DNA of 64,000 bases, taken from Crocodylus rhombifer. Taxonomy: Eukaryota > Chordata > Crocodylia > Crocodylidae. The stretch lies in assembly GCA_038503035.1 (NCBI GenBank), contig JAVSML010001163.1:62001-126000 (forward strand), given 5' to 3'. Numbering within the stretch: position 1 is the first letter of the stretch; every line of letters starts with the position of its first letter. This document shows, one piece after another, positions 48,621 through 60,002 of the stretch. The translations under genes were made by a program, and so were the position numbers. The notes under the pieces were generated by a model. It was not told where the DNA came from. It saw nothing but the letters and a program-made list of their open reading frames with translations, and did no database searches.

Positions 48621-48853
48621 TTTAGACCCTGAGGGATATTCCCCTCCCAATCAAAATCTTTCTAAAAGGAGAGGTAAAATCTGGTTGAGTGCTGGAGTCA
48701 ATAAAACAAGAGGTAGGCTAAGCTAAAATCCCCAGGTCTAACTCAGGTACCTGGAAATGGCTCTGCTCTTAGTTGCTCTGGGTTTGCACTGACTAAAACC
48801 TTGCACCCACACACATTACCTGAGCGTGGCTTGGAGGGAAGGGGGGCTTTAAC

Positions 48854-48908
48854 AGTCCTTTGCATCCGCTCAAGTTTGCATCCCTTATAGTCCTTTGCAT
48901 CCACTCAA
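48854..48908. repeat. Two-copy tandem repeat, period 35 bp
   Basis: The block agtcctttgcatccRctcaa occurs at 48854-48873 and 48889-48908, differing at one base. Confidence 0.9.
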
Positions 48909-51371
48909 ATGGATAGGACGGTAGAGCTTGGTAACATTTGAAGCCCGTCTCAAGAAAACACCTGCAAGCTCCTTCGTGCCAGGGAAGCTTTCGCTGGCTG
49001 AATCCAAGAGGTTTAAAACCTTCCCTCCAAACCCGCCGCTTTGGTTTTAGATCATTTGAGTTCAGATAAATTGGAACTGGATCCAAGCTACCCATAGTCT
49101 GGGGTTTGGATTTGCAAACGCAGAGCTCAGCTGACAAGGCTTTGCAAACCCCCAATTCATATCCTTCTTGGCCCGAGCAAAAGTGAGTCATTCCTTAACA
49201 TGCAAGAAAACCACTGAACTAAACAACCACAAGTGCAGAGAGAGTTGTGTAAAACTTCATAAAGGCTTCAACACACAAGGGTGGCCTTTTCCAGCAGAAC
49301 AGACAGTAGCAATGGTTGGGAGGCAATTAACCATTGGGAAGTAAGGTTTCCCTTCCGTAATTCAACACCTATAAATTAAAATAGTTAAATGTAGGGCAAC
49401 ATAAGCTTAATGTGGGTGCTAGATAATGTGGGTAATTTCTCTTGGGTTTGGAAATGCTCCTTGACAGCTTTCATCTGGTGCTGCAATGCCGCAGACATGG
49501 TAAACTGTCACAGGGCTCAGCATGGGGCGCTCCTCAAACTGCAAGCCAGGAGGCTGGGTCAGGACACTGCTTCAGGAAGACTAATTAGCACCACTGAGTG
49601 ACAATGCTCTACCTTGCCCTGCACTAATTAGCCCAAGCAAAACACTGCACGGAGACAGCTGCAGTGCTCCGGTTTAACAGGCAGCCTGCACAGGGCAATC
49701 CAGTGTGCCTGAGGGTACCACAGCTTGGGATGGCTAAGTTACCACCCAGACATGGCCTCAGATGCGCTCCCTTTCTGCTTTGAATTGGCTGGGGGAAAGC
49801 TGTTGAAGTGGATGAAGTGAAACAGAAACCCCCCCACCCTTTTTTTTTCCTGAAACCAGTGTGCAGACACACAACAGGGCTATTCTGCTTTAAATTCACA
49901 CCCTATATAAATTCTGAGTAGCTCACATGTTTAGACAAGCCTTTGCCATCAATTATGCTCTCAGAACCACAGCTGTTTCTCAGCCCTTCAGAATTACAAA
50001 GGAAATTGCCCTCCAGCCGCATCTGAAAGTCAGAGCCCACTATCTCTTCCTGGTAAACACACTGACATTTGTCATATGGAATAAATTAAGCAGAGTTTTG
50101 CAAGCCTACCTTCCACCCACATAGCACGAACTCTCTGGCTTGACCTCACAAAACACTGTACAGTGGGCAGGATGTTTTAGGAAGGATGATATACACCACA
50201 GGCTAGGGGAGGTCAGTATTTTATGCAGGTCAACGGTCATTTTGTTGTACAACGCAAGGCGTGCTCTCCAAGGAGTGGCTGCAGAACAAGCTAGAAATAC
50301 AAGGACTTTTCTCCAAGGGGTGGTGGTGGGAAATGTCACCTTGATGACGTAAACTGAAGGTCAGGGTCATAGGGCCAGCTCCTTCAAGGGGGGTAACTTG
50401 TCATAACTTCTTGGCTCACAAACCACTGGATGTGGAGTTGTGCCATTAGCTCAGGTGGGTCACAGGATGCTCTCAAGACCCCCCCCGCCATTGATCTCCA
50501 GCTCACCGATGCCGGGACCTTGCACCGCCGCTGTGAGGATGAGGCCGTTCATTCCAGCCGGTTGAAAAGAGTTTGGGAGCGGGGGTAGGTTTTTTCTGCA
50601 GAACGCCATCTGCGCAGACAGCTTGCGATGAATGATACACACATTGTGCAGATCAAAACAGATCAGGAGAACTTCTGCATTACGCTTTGTGGGGCCAGCT
50701 GATGGATGAGGTGCAAGTGAGGGAGGCACGCTCGTTCAAAAAAGGAAGAAGGCTGCCCCGAGCGGGTCTAGAACTGTTCTTGCCTTGAAAGGCAGAATTG
50801 ATCTGGAATTAAATTGGGGTAAGTGGGCACTTTTTTAAACCAAAGGGGAAAATACGCCACTGCCTGGCTTCTAAAGGAGGCTGATCTTCTCAAACAAATG
50901 GCATTAACTGAGTAGCCCTTTTTAGGAGCGACTATTAACCCTATTACTCTAGAAGCAGGTTTTTTCCACCTGTTGTGAGGGCAGTGCTTCAGGAAGGCTA
51001 ATTAGCACCGCAGCGTGACACCCACAGCATGCAAATGAATGCAGAAAATGGGAGGGGGGAAAAAAGTCAAATACCCAGAGTCCTGTATGCGAAACACAGG
51101 TTGGACAAAAGGCTGTCACTTGGGTTTTTTTGCCTCGAGATTTCATCCAGCAACAAGGAAATGTGCAATTCAGAACAAGCTACCTAAATGGAGAGCATTA
51201 AGGCATTTGAACCAGCTCGCGAGTTGGACAGTGCCTGGCCTGTGGTTCAGCAAAGCATATAGGTGCCCTTTTAAATCCTATTGAGATAAAGCTAATGTGC
51301 AACTCAGGCTTTGCTGGACAGAGCCCTAAATGCCCAGGAAAGGTCAAACCGTACTTACACACGATTTTTAA

Positions 51372-51475
51372 ACCTGAAAGCTTGCTCAGAATTTTTTCCC
51401 CGACTATTTAAGTTGGTCTAATAAAAGATATCAGATTTACCCAAAGAACCTTGTCTCCTTATACACATGGCATTT
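51372..51475 (+). repeat. Sauropsid interspersed repeat (ttggtctaataaaagatatc)
   Basis: The run gaaagcttgct...attttttcccc...agttggtctaataaaagat...acccaaagaaccttgtctcc is a tail I recognise from turtle and crocodilian DNA; I cannot name the family securely. A reverse-strand relative is at 29340-29400. Confidence 0.55.
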
Positions 51476-51934
51476 AAAATACATGCCTCCATTGTAACAT
51501 TACCCCTTGTTGTTGCGAGTGGGCCCATTAATGCAAGTGGTTCTTATAGCAGGAAATCCTGCATCTGAACACCAAGATGTTAATATAATTACACCCAGAA
51601 AAAGAACGAGCAGGTTCTTTAAACTCCCTGCTGAAGATACGGATAGTACGACTCATAGGCCCCACTCATTACCTCACTCATTCTCAGGTTCCAGTAATAA
51701 ATCTCTTTGCCCTGAGCCGGAGAGGCGTTAAACACCTGCAATAATGACCGACTCCCCAAACCTGGACTTACGCTCAGGAAGATATGGCTAGCAAGTGTTA
51801 TTTTCTGTTCCGAAACGTGTATTAAAATTAATTACAACTGTTGACATCACAGATAATATTCTCAGATACAAGATAGTGGCAAATACGGTGGGACTAGAGC
51901 AGACAAGAGGAAATAACACTAAGAGGAGGTAGAT

Positions 51935-52190
51935 TTCATACAGCACTTTCAATCAGGAAATCGACCCAAAGGTGCTGGCCGTGCAAACAGGGTATGTGCT
52001 CCATAATCCATGGGATGGTGACAAAGTCTTGTCTGGCAGTGGACAAGAGGCCCTTTCCAGCCCAATGATTGATCTCGAAGTGCTTTATGTAGGAAACAAA
52101 ATTATCCATTTTTCCTATTTTAGACATGGCCAAATTGAGACACAAAGATGTGAAAGCATGTGCCCGAGGGTTGAACTGGGAACAGATCTA
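51935..52190 (+). mobile_element. L2/L3-like fragment
   Basis: The segments gatctcgaagtgctttatgt, ttatccatttttcctatttt, gccaaattgagacacaaaga and tgtgcccgagggttgaactg follow the order of an L2/L3 3' region. Confidence 0.55.
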
Positions 52191-52672
52191 TTTTGAATCT
52201 ACCCTTTGCTAGACCAGGCTGTCTGCCATAGCATCCAGACAGAAGTCACAGTGGAGGACTATACTGGAGCTGGTTTTCTTAAAAGCCAGTTAGGAGACTT
52301 AGCTGCACAACTCCTACTGACATCATGTGGCCAAATTCCCTACTCAGCTGTAAGGAACTGTTTTGTTTTACTGATACTAGTTCATCCCATTTGGCCTAGC
52401 TTTGCTCTGCTTATTGGCAATAGTTTGCTCCATTTCTCTTATTCTCTTGGTCAACCACATTTCTTTATATGATGTTTGGTTTTGAAAGTAAAAGGGATGG
52501 GATCTGTGTAGGTCGGGCTTTCCCAAGGTGCTGGGTGTTGTTTGTGGAGTTAGTTATTAGAAGCAGAGCTGGAGACAGGATCTGCACATTTGAAAACCCA
52601 ACTCTTGCCACTTACCACCTAAAAGCTGCTTGTTTTAACCTCCACTGACAACAGGAAAAGGTAGACGGACTG

Positions 52673-52742
52673 GGGGTGAAATCCTAGCCCTACTGAAATA
52701 ACAGAATTGTTTCCATTGGCTTTCATGGCTCCTGGATTTCCC
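52673..52742. repeat. Short palindromic repeat, family E, copy 3
   Basis: It starts gggggtgaaatcctagccc and ends ggctcctggatttc, with 'ccattggctttcatgg' in between. It is the same family as the copies at 8636 and 20697, more diverged. Confidence 0.6.
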
Positions 52743-52764
52743 TCTTCCCTACTTGGCACTGGCA

Positions 52765-53125
52765 GGTCTACCCTAGAAAAGGTTTGCTGATCTAGCTACA
52801 TCAGCAATCCCTACTAGCATAGACTGAGCTATCTCTATTTTAGGGGCATGTTATCTCCATAGAAAGACCTCAGTACTATAAGCAGGGCTTCTCTTTTAAC
52901 CATCACGCTGCCTCCTATGAGCAAGAGAAGCGATAGCACTCGAAGCTCTTCTGCTACCCAACTACGTGGGCCATCCCCGATGGACAAGGCAACCCTGGCA
53001 GAAGTCTAGAGACTTTGAGCGCAGTACAGCTCCTCCAAGTTCCCCAAGAAGAACAAGGTGCACTAACTACAAGACTCTTGTGCTAGTATAATTATGTCTA
53101 CAGTTAGGCTTTAACATGTATAGTC
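52765..53125. mobile_element. Possible DNA-transposon remnant ('gtctac' type)
   Basis: It starts aggtctaccctagaaaaggt and ends attatgtctacagtta, with 'agctacatcagcaatccct' inside. A related look occurs at 14640-14815 (aactataccagcaaatttt). Boundaries are uncertain. Confidence 0.35.
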
Positions 53126-53779
53126 AGGTCCCTAATGCGCACAGAAGTTCCCAGTGCAGTCCTTGCTTAAATAGTAAATCTGCTCCCAACCTGAGCAGCT
53201 TGGGTGGACACTTGAAAAACTCTCTGGCAATGAGACAAAGAAAGATTTCTCCTTCCTCTAGTCATGAACAAGAGCAGACATGCTCTGTGGCTGATTATGT
53301 CAGGGAGACAATGTCTTTGCACCACCCCCTTACTCCCGGGGGGGATAAAGCCTGGAGGTCCTACATCCCTTCCTAGCCTCTGAGGAGTGCTAGTACAGAC
53401 AGTTCCTGTGAAGCAGAGGATCAATGGTGCTCTGAGGCTTGTGACTGCCCTGAGAGAAAGGAAGTGCTGCAAGTTACGGATACTGAAGAGTTCGGGGTCC
53501 CAAAAGGAGACTAGAGCACATGGTAGCAGATACTTAACACATTAAGGGGCTCCCAGCAAGAAAAGGATTCGCCGCATCTTTGTTAAAGCCCTTGAAATGT
53601 GCAGTTTCTCTGTTCACTTTAGTCTCCCAGCTCACTGACCAACATTTTTAGTATATATTACACAAGGGACAGGTTTTCCAATGGAAATGACAAAAATCTT
53701 CCCTTTCTGTTAGAGAATGAAATGCTGTTAGCCTGAAAGGGGGCTCTTGACAACTTCAATCATGGCATAATCGAATGCA

Positions 53780-54480
53780 ATCCAGCGTGCTGTCTCTTGT
53801 GGATTGGAAAAGATAGCTCAAGTGCGGCTTTTTATGAGACAGCCGGAGAGTGGCAGAAGTGCAATCAGCCAGAAGAGCCTCTGCTTCAAATGTCGCAATC
53901 AGCCACACTGCGCAGCTTCAGTAGTGGCTCATTTGGAGTCCCAATTGCTTAGCAGCATAGTTAGCATTTCCTGCTTTATTTATTTCCCCCAGACCTAAAA
54001 TACTTAAAGCTGTAATTTGGGGGGGGGGGACGGACATTAAAAAAAAAAAAAGACAAAATCACAAATGAGATTGCTCTTTCAATTAAAAATCAGCTCTTTT
54101 TACAGCACAGTCTCCACATAGCGCTTGGATCTAATTGCAGCAAGGAACTGTCTCAAGTGAGGGAAAGTGGAGCCAGCTAACCAAGCAGCATAATAATCAC
54201 TTTTTTTTTTTCTGTTTACACAACTGGGCATGGAAGACTGGCAAGTCTGATCTATAGCCTCAGCTTTTTTTTTTTAAGAGCCTGTGCTGTCTCTTAGCAG
54301 TTGTCAAAAACCATACAGCCAAGAACATTCACTGCGGGGGGAGGGGGGGGAGTTTATTAGGAAAATTAATCAGAGTAAATAAAATCTCTTGCAAGAAAAC
54401 ACATTCATCATTTTGCTGTCCCCAATGAGAAATTAAAGTCCCTTTTCTTTCTTACAAGAGCCTTCTTAGTTACCATGTTT
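53780..54480. promoter_or_regulatory. Candidate conserved non-coding element
   Basis: Repeat-poor stretch with many TAAT/ATTA cores (for example aattaaaaatcag, gaaaattaatcagag) and tracts such as cccaattgcttagcagcat. It also has a cluster of homopolymers: G11 at 54019-54029, A13 at 54039-54051, T11 at 54201-54211. It resembles developmental enhancers in gene-poor regions, but conservation cannot be assessed from one sequence. Confidence 0.25.
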
Positions 54481-57400
54481 ATTTTACTGACATCACGAAG
54501 CCAGGCACTCGGCAAGCCGATGACTTATTGTAAGGAAAGGGTCTTGCTAAAGATTTCGTTCAAGTCCGTCCACCGTGGGTTGCAACTGAACGCCGAGGCC
54601 CTCAGCTTAACTTGTTGTATCACTTACAAATTCAAGTGCCTTCTTGCACGCTCAGAAGCGTGCAGACGAGTGCCTGATGGTATTACCCACCGAAAGCAAG
54701 TTAGGTGGAGGCCTGGCTTTAGCTGTATTGCACCAGCCCAGAGAGCATTCCTTTTATCCCAGTACTTATTCCGGGGTTGGTAGTACAACGTCTTACCAGC
54801 TGAAGTTATCTCAAGCATATCTTTCCTAGGCCAGACCTCCTTGCCTAGTACAGGGGTAGACAAACATACTGGAGGATGGTTTAAAGCCGATCAGGAGATT
54901 GAGCCACGCAACTCGTCTTGACTTAAGGAGAATCTCCTGGTCAAATCCCTTAGTCAACTACCAGTATTTCTCTCGTAAAGGGAATTGCAAAGAATTGGTT
55001 TTCTTTTCCTTTTTTTGACAATTTGGCCTAGCCTGGCTCTGGAAGCAAGCTTCCCTACTTTGAACATACTGCCTTGACTCGAGGTCAAGCCTAGTGATCC
55101 AAAAGTGGCTGCCTCTGTTTTGCCAAAATCTGTGAGACTTTTACCGGAGGTTGCAGCCAGAGCAAGGCTGACCGAATGTCGTATAAGTAAGGTGTGTGTG
55201 TTTCAGTCCATCGTCGTCCTGGCTCTAAAATCATTTCTAAATGACTTCATGAACAACTTTAAGCATACTCCTAAGGCACGGTCTACTACTAAATTACTTT
55301 AGGTACGTTCTTAATTACTTTGCTAAACCAAACCTCTTATTTCCTAGCCTACAAATCTTCTGTAAAGTCTGTTGAGATCACTGGGCACTCAACCAGCGAG
55401 CTGTATGGGTTTTTGGACCAGGCCACATATATCTCAGTTGTAATGCTATAGCCCTGCTGGAGTCTGGGGGGTTCCAGCAGTACAAGTGAAAGCAAAATTT
55501 GGCAAGACATGTCGATCCAGTTTTCTTGACTGTTTTCAGTTTTTCCTGGAAAACTAATGCAGCAGAGGCACTGGTGCTTCTGCTCTGCAATGTTTTGAAG
55601 CTCTTGGCTGCCTGAAGCACTTGGAGCTCAGTGTGTCCTGCCATCACGAGATTAAAGGCTCATCTTTCCGACTTAGCTTCTCCTGCTAATCAGGATAATA
55701 ATGGTGTGCTAGCTTTTCATGTGATTTAGTCTGTAACGTGGTTTGCGGCGCCCCACATGTCGCCCAGTGCAAGCACTGTCTCATACAGTGATGATCTCTT
55801 GGATGTGGTTGGTGTGATTCATTGTGACTCTCGGGCTTTAATCACTCCAGCTCAGCCACCACTGACTAAGGGTCCTCTGCCGACTTCCATCATTTGGCAT
55901 TTTTGACAATGAGCTCATCGTTATTCAGGAGAGCTCTGTGTTGCTGGGTCCATAAAGGAGAGGACTTTGACTTCCTTAGGGATTGCCCCTCAGACGGAGC
56001 ATCTTCATGATCCTACATGGAGCATAACAAACTCTGACAGGGGTACGAGGCTTTACTATACATCTTGTTTAGTCAGGGAGAAAAATGTAGATCAATGGGG
56101 CCTTTAAACCCTCACTCCTATTTAATTATCCACCCTGCGCATATAAGGCCGAGCAGTGAAGCAGCCTGGATTTCCAGTATGTAGCTAAGAGGTCTGTAGA
56201 AGAAGCTTGCAGATCTTTCTTGGCAGACTCGGACCCAGCTTCCCCAGCCTGAGACCCCCGAAGTCACTTCCATTTGGGGTGCTGCAATTAATGGCTTCCT
56301 TAAACTTTCTTCAGAGGAACGAGTCCTGATCGAGGCCAGCACGGGAGAGATTACAGGCCCCTTCTCTAACATTGGTCAAACAGCAAGCAAACATTTTTTT
56401 TTCGCAAAGCAGGCTGTTGGGAGCTGAAAAAAATACAACTTGCTTTACTGCATTTTGGCAGATGCATTCTCTCTAGAGAGTTAGAGAAAAAGCAGGGCAG
56501 TCAAGGTTAGGGCCCTTGCCGCTGTATATCATGTGTGCACTTTCTCATCTGGTTATGTTACGACGCATCAGCCTCTGGTGTGCGACACGCCTCAGCCTTA
56601 ATTCTTCCGACGCAGGCATTTTCCGGACTGTCGGCCAAGACAAGAGTTTAGAAGGGGGCACGTGTGTAAAAAAAGAGCATTGCGTTGCATGTCTGGCTGT
56701 TGTTGAGTTCACATGGCCTGCTAAGCACCGATTTCAGCGTCAGTCTGCAGAACAGTAATAGACCCGGAAAGGAGATGAGTAGGGTAAAAAGCTAGAGAGC
56801 AGAGTGACCCAGATCTGAGGGTTTCTCTTGGACTTTGAGCGTGCTGGCTGTTCGGGGTTTCATGCATGTGGCGCGCACAAGCGCACACACCTACCCTGTA
56901 ATTTGTAACCCATTCATACGCATGCGGGAGGAAGAGCAGGGCCACCTCTTTCCCTGCTTATTCAGAGGATGGAGGAGCTCCAAGGAAAGTTCTCGAAAAG
57001 TCAGTTCAGTTTAGTACCGGTGATTTATGGCTGTTAATGCAACAGATCCTGTCCAAACGCTCTGGCATTGCTCAGGAGCCAGCATCCAACTAGCAGAGCA
57101 GGCTGAGGTCAAGGGAGTTAAATGACAAGCCTACTTGACTGGAAAACCGAAGGAAAGGCCAGATGAATTGCAATCCTTAGGGCCAAGCTAAGTGGTTGCA
57201 GGCTGTGTCTTTTGCCCTTCCTGCCAGAATGAAGTCCTGCTTTTTGGAGGGGTTTCTCCCAACACACATACTCCTTGTCTTTACTCAGTCATGTGTGGCC
57301 ATGCACACTATGTATCATACAGGAGGGGCAGGGGAAGTGGATGGATATCATTAGCCATGGGTATACACTGTAAAACCGGGGTCTGGTTTATATCCCTCTC

Positions 57401-59061
57401 ACCACAGAAGTGACGCAATCCACAGAGCCTTATTTCAGCCTTTTAGACCAAGAAGATTCAGCTGTGCAAGTTGACGTCTGGACATCACTTTCCCAAAGGT
57501 TGGGGGGTTTCAGAGCTAAAAGGTGGATTCAAGCCCATTGCTGGTTGCTGTCCGGTCCCACCTCAGTCACCCTCTCATTCTCACCTGATTTGTCTCTTAG
57601 CTGATTAACAGATCAGTAGTGCTAGAGAAGGTCGGAAGAACGTCAGCTGGAAATGTCCATGTCCCACCGAGAGCTGGTGAAGCTGAGTGACATGCACATG
57701 TGTACAGCGCTCCCCTACCCGTCGTAGAGTCTTTGATGGGTCTTGAAATTCAAGGATCCCCCTGATGAGCAGGGGTTTGCCTTCAGAAAGTGCCAGGTTT
57801 CATAATGCAGCAGGCATCCCGAATGACTTTCCATGGGTGAATTCAGCCCTGTGTCTCAGCAGGACGTAAGAGTACCAGCCCGATCACTGGCTGGTAGAAA
57901 CCTCAGGGGTAGATGCTCTCCAACAACAATCTCAGTTGTTGCCTCAGTGTCTGGCATGAAGTGTAGCACCCCACAGTGCATGACTGCACTAATAGGACAT
58001 GCTCGTCATGGGAGTGCACAGCTCTGCGTCAGAAAGAAACATTGCCACGGGATATGACTCATTTGAATTAGCACCGTCAACTGGGAGACTCTGGCTTGAA
58101 TAAACCTTTCTTCTGTAGCCCAAATAAAAATCATGATTTGAGACTGCTCAGTGTTAAATGGATCAGATGAGCTAATAATTTCTTTCTCAGTTTCAATTTA
58201 TTTGAGTGCTAAATGGGTATTTTTCCATATGCTCCAGGAACCCTTGATGTGACTTAAGAACCTGAATACAGTCATTTGCGATAACACACTGTGAATCTCT
58301 TCCCCCCGAACCATCTTCTCTGGGTACCATCTCCCCATACCCAATGATAGCAATACTATTTTACTTTGTATTTTTTATATCAGACTTCTTTATGTCATTA
58401 CTGAATATGTATATAAAAGGCCAAAAAGGTTAAGAAATAATACGAGTTGGAGAAAGATAATGAGCTGGTACAAGCCCAACAGGGAAAAGTCCTCGTTCTA
58501 GACTTCCCAGTGGGGAGCTGGAGAAAGCAGAAGTGCAGTGACTGGGATGAACCTGTGTCCCAGTGAGCACTGCTGGTTGTAAAACTAGTACTTGTGTAGC
58601 TGCCAACATGCAAACCCTAGCTGTGGCTGCTGAATGCTAGAGTCATACCCCTAACGTAGCTCTTTTGAAACCATGGGTCCCATGGCTTGGGTGCTAATCT
58701 CATCGATGCCAGTATAATGCAGGGATGAATGCACCTGGGAAATGATCTTACCCTCCTGTTAATCAGGTTCAAACTGTTTTGCCACCATCATCCAAGAAAG
58801 CCTGCACCAAAGTGGTGTGGAGAAAAGAGGAGTTGTGCGCTAGGAGACCGGGTCTTTTCTTGCCTCTGCTATTGGCATTGTGTGATCTTGGCGTCCTCAT
58901 TCTCCTATGCCTCTGTTTCTCCCTGCAACCAAAACCGCACTATATTTACCTGCCACCTGGGATATTATGGAGCTAGAACCTGATTCGGCCACATCTGTCA
59001 TGAGCACTTGCTCAGGTGAGTTGTCTGATAAGTTGAGCACCATTGGCAGTGAATATGTTCA
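54481..59061. other. Non-coding DNA, no gene seen
   Basis: A caggggtagacaaac sequence at 54851 resembles an hAT end but no partner was found. Frames up to about 100 residues lack domains. No exon of TMEM100, MMD or HLF was recognised. Confidence 0.5.
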
Positions 59062-60002
59062 CTAGGGCTGTGTGAAGCGTTGGGCGCTGATTCAATTTGG
59101 AGGAGATTCGGCCCGATTCAGTGGCCGAATCTCCAAATCTGAATGCAATCCGGGGACCAGTAGAAAGGACTGAATCGATTCGAAGCTCTCCAAATCTTCG
59201 GAAGAGATTCGGAGAGCTTCGGTGATTCGGGCAGTCCCCGGTGGCTGCAGCAGGGAGCTGGAGCTGACTCTGAGCTGGTAAGCACTAGGGGTGGAGGATT
59301 GGGGGCTGGGGGAGGGGACCATGCGGGGACCCTTGCCAGCCCCCATCCACTGCCCACTCCCCCAGCCCCCCATGGCTGCCCTGCTCACCCCAGCTCCCGG
59401 TGCTTTAAAAAAATGTCCCCACTTACTGGGTGCTGCTGGGGGAGGTGATACCCCCTGCCCCCACTGCCCCATGCTGCATGAGCCCCCTGACCTCCCTGCT
59501 CCCCCATTGCTGCCTCGCCTGCCCCAGGACTCTCCAGCTCTTGCAGCAGCCTCGGGGTTTCAGGGGGGTCATACAGAGCCCCCCACATGGCGCAGGGTAG
59601 CGAGGGACAGCGGGGATCGCCCCCCCTCCCCCCACTGGGCAGGAACTGGTGAGTTTGGGGGGTTTTTTTTGTTTTTTGTTTTCCTTAAAGGGCCAGGGCT
59701 CGGGGGTCAGGGGGCTCATGGCAGAGCCCCCCATGCAGCATAGGGCAGTGGGGGGGCAGCAGGGATTGCCCCCCCCACCCAGCAGCACCCGCTGAGCCGG
59801 GGCATTTTTTTCCCAGGTGCCGGGAGCCGGGGCGGGCAGGGCGGGCAGTGCCCGGCTGGCGGGATGGGCCTGGCTGATTCAGAGATTTGGCAGCAGCCAA
59901 ATTGATTCAGGAGAATAATTCGAATCACCGGATCGAATCACTGTCCCCCGAATCGGCCGAGTCCGAATCCAAAGTGAATACCAGCCGCTTCGCACAGACC
60001 AG
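59062..60002. mobile_element. GC-rich fold-back transposon
   Basis: The outer ends ctagggctgtgtgaagcg and cgcttcgcacagaccag are inverted repeats. The flanking arms carry many 'gattcgg/ccgaatc' motifs. Inside, 59380-59490 is reverse-complementary to about 59700-59840: gcatgagccccctgac pairs with gtcagggggctcatg, and aaaaaaatgtcccc pairs with ggggcatttttttc. The whole unit is therefore a long imperfect palindrome. The right half also has a degenerate direct repeat (59573-59640 and 59719-59790). Open frames through it are by-products of GC richness. Confidence 0.75.

Larger units (their letters stand above)
46236..51371. other. Non-coding DNA, GC-rich at 47.8-48.6 kb
   Basis: Overlapping frames in 47.9-48.4 kb on both strands reflect GC content and have no domain. 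A short direct repeat pair is described in the findings (49568 and 50987). No gene was recognised. Confidence 0.5.

Noticed and set aside
54851..54875. hAT-like left end (caggggtagacaaac) with gcctagta before it and gcctagtg at 55089
   Set aside because: The sequence before 55089 is not an inverted copy of the left end, so the 7-of-8 match is likely chance.
59291..59743. 150-residue plus-strand open frame, Pro/Ala/Gly-rich
   Set aside because: It is inside the fold-back element, and both strands stay open because stop codons are rare in this composition. No domain or conservation signal was recognised.
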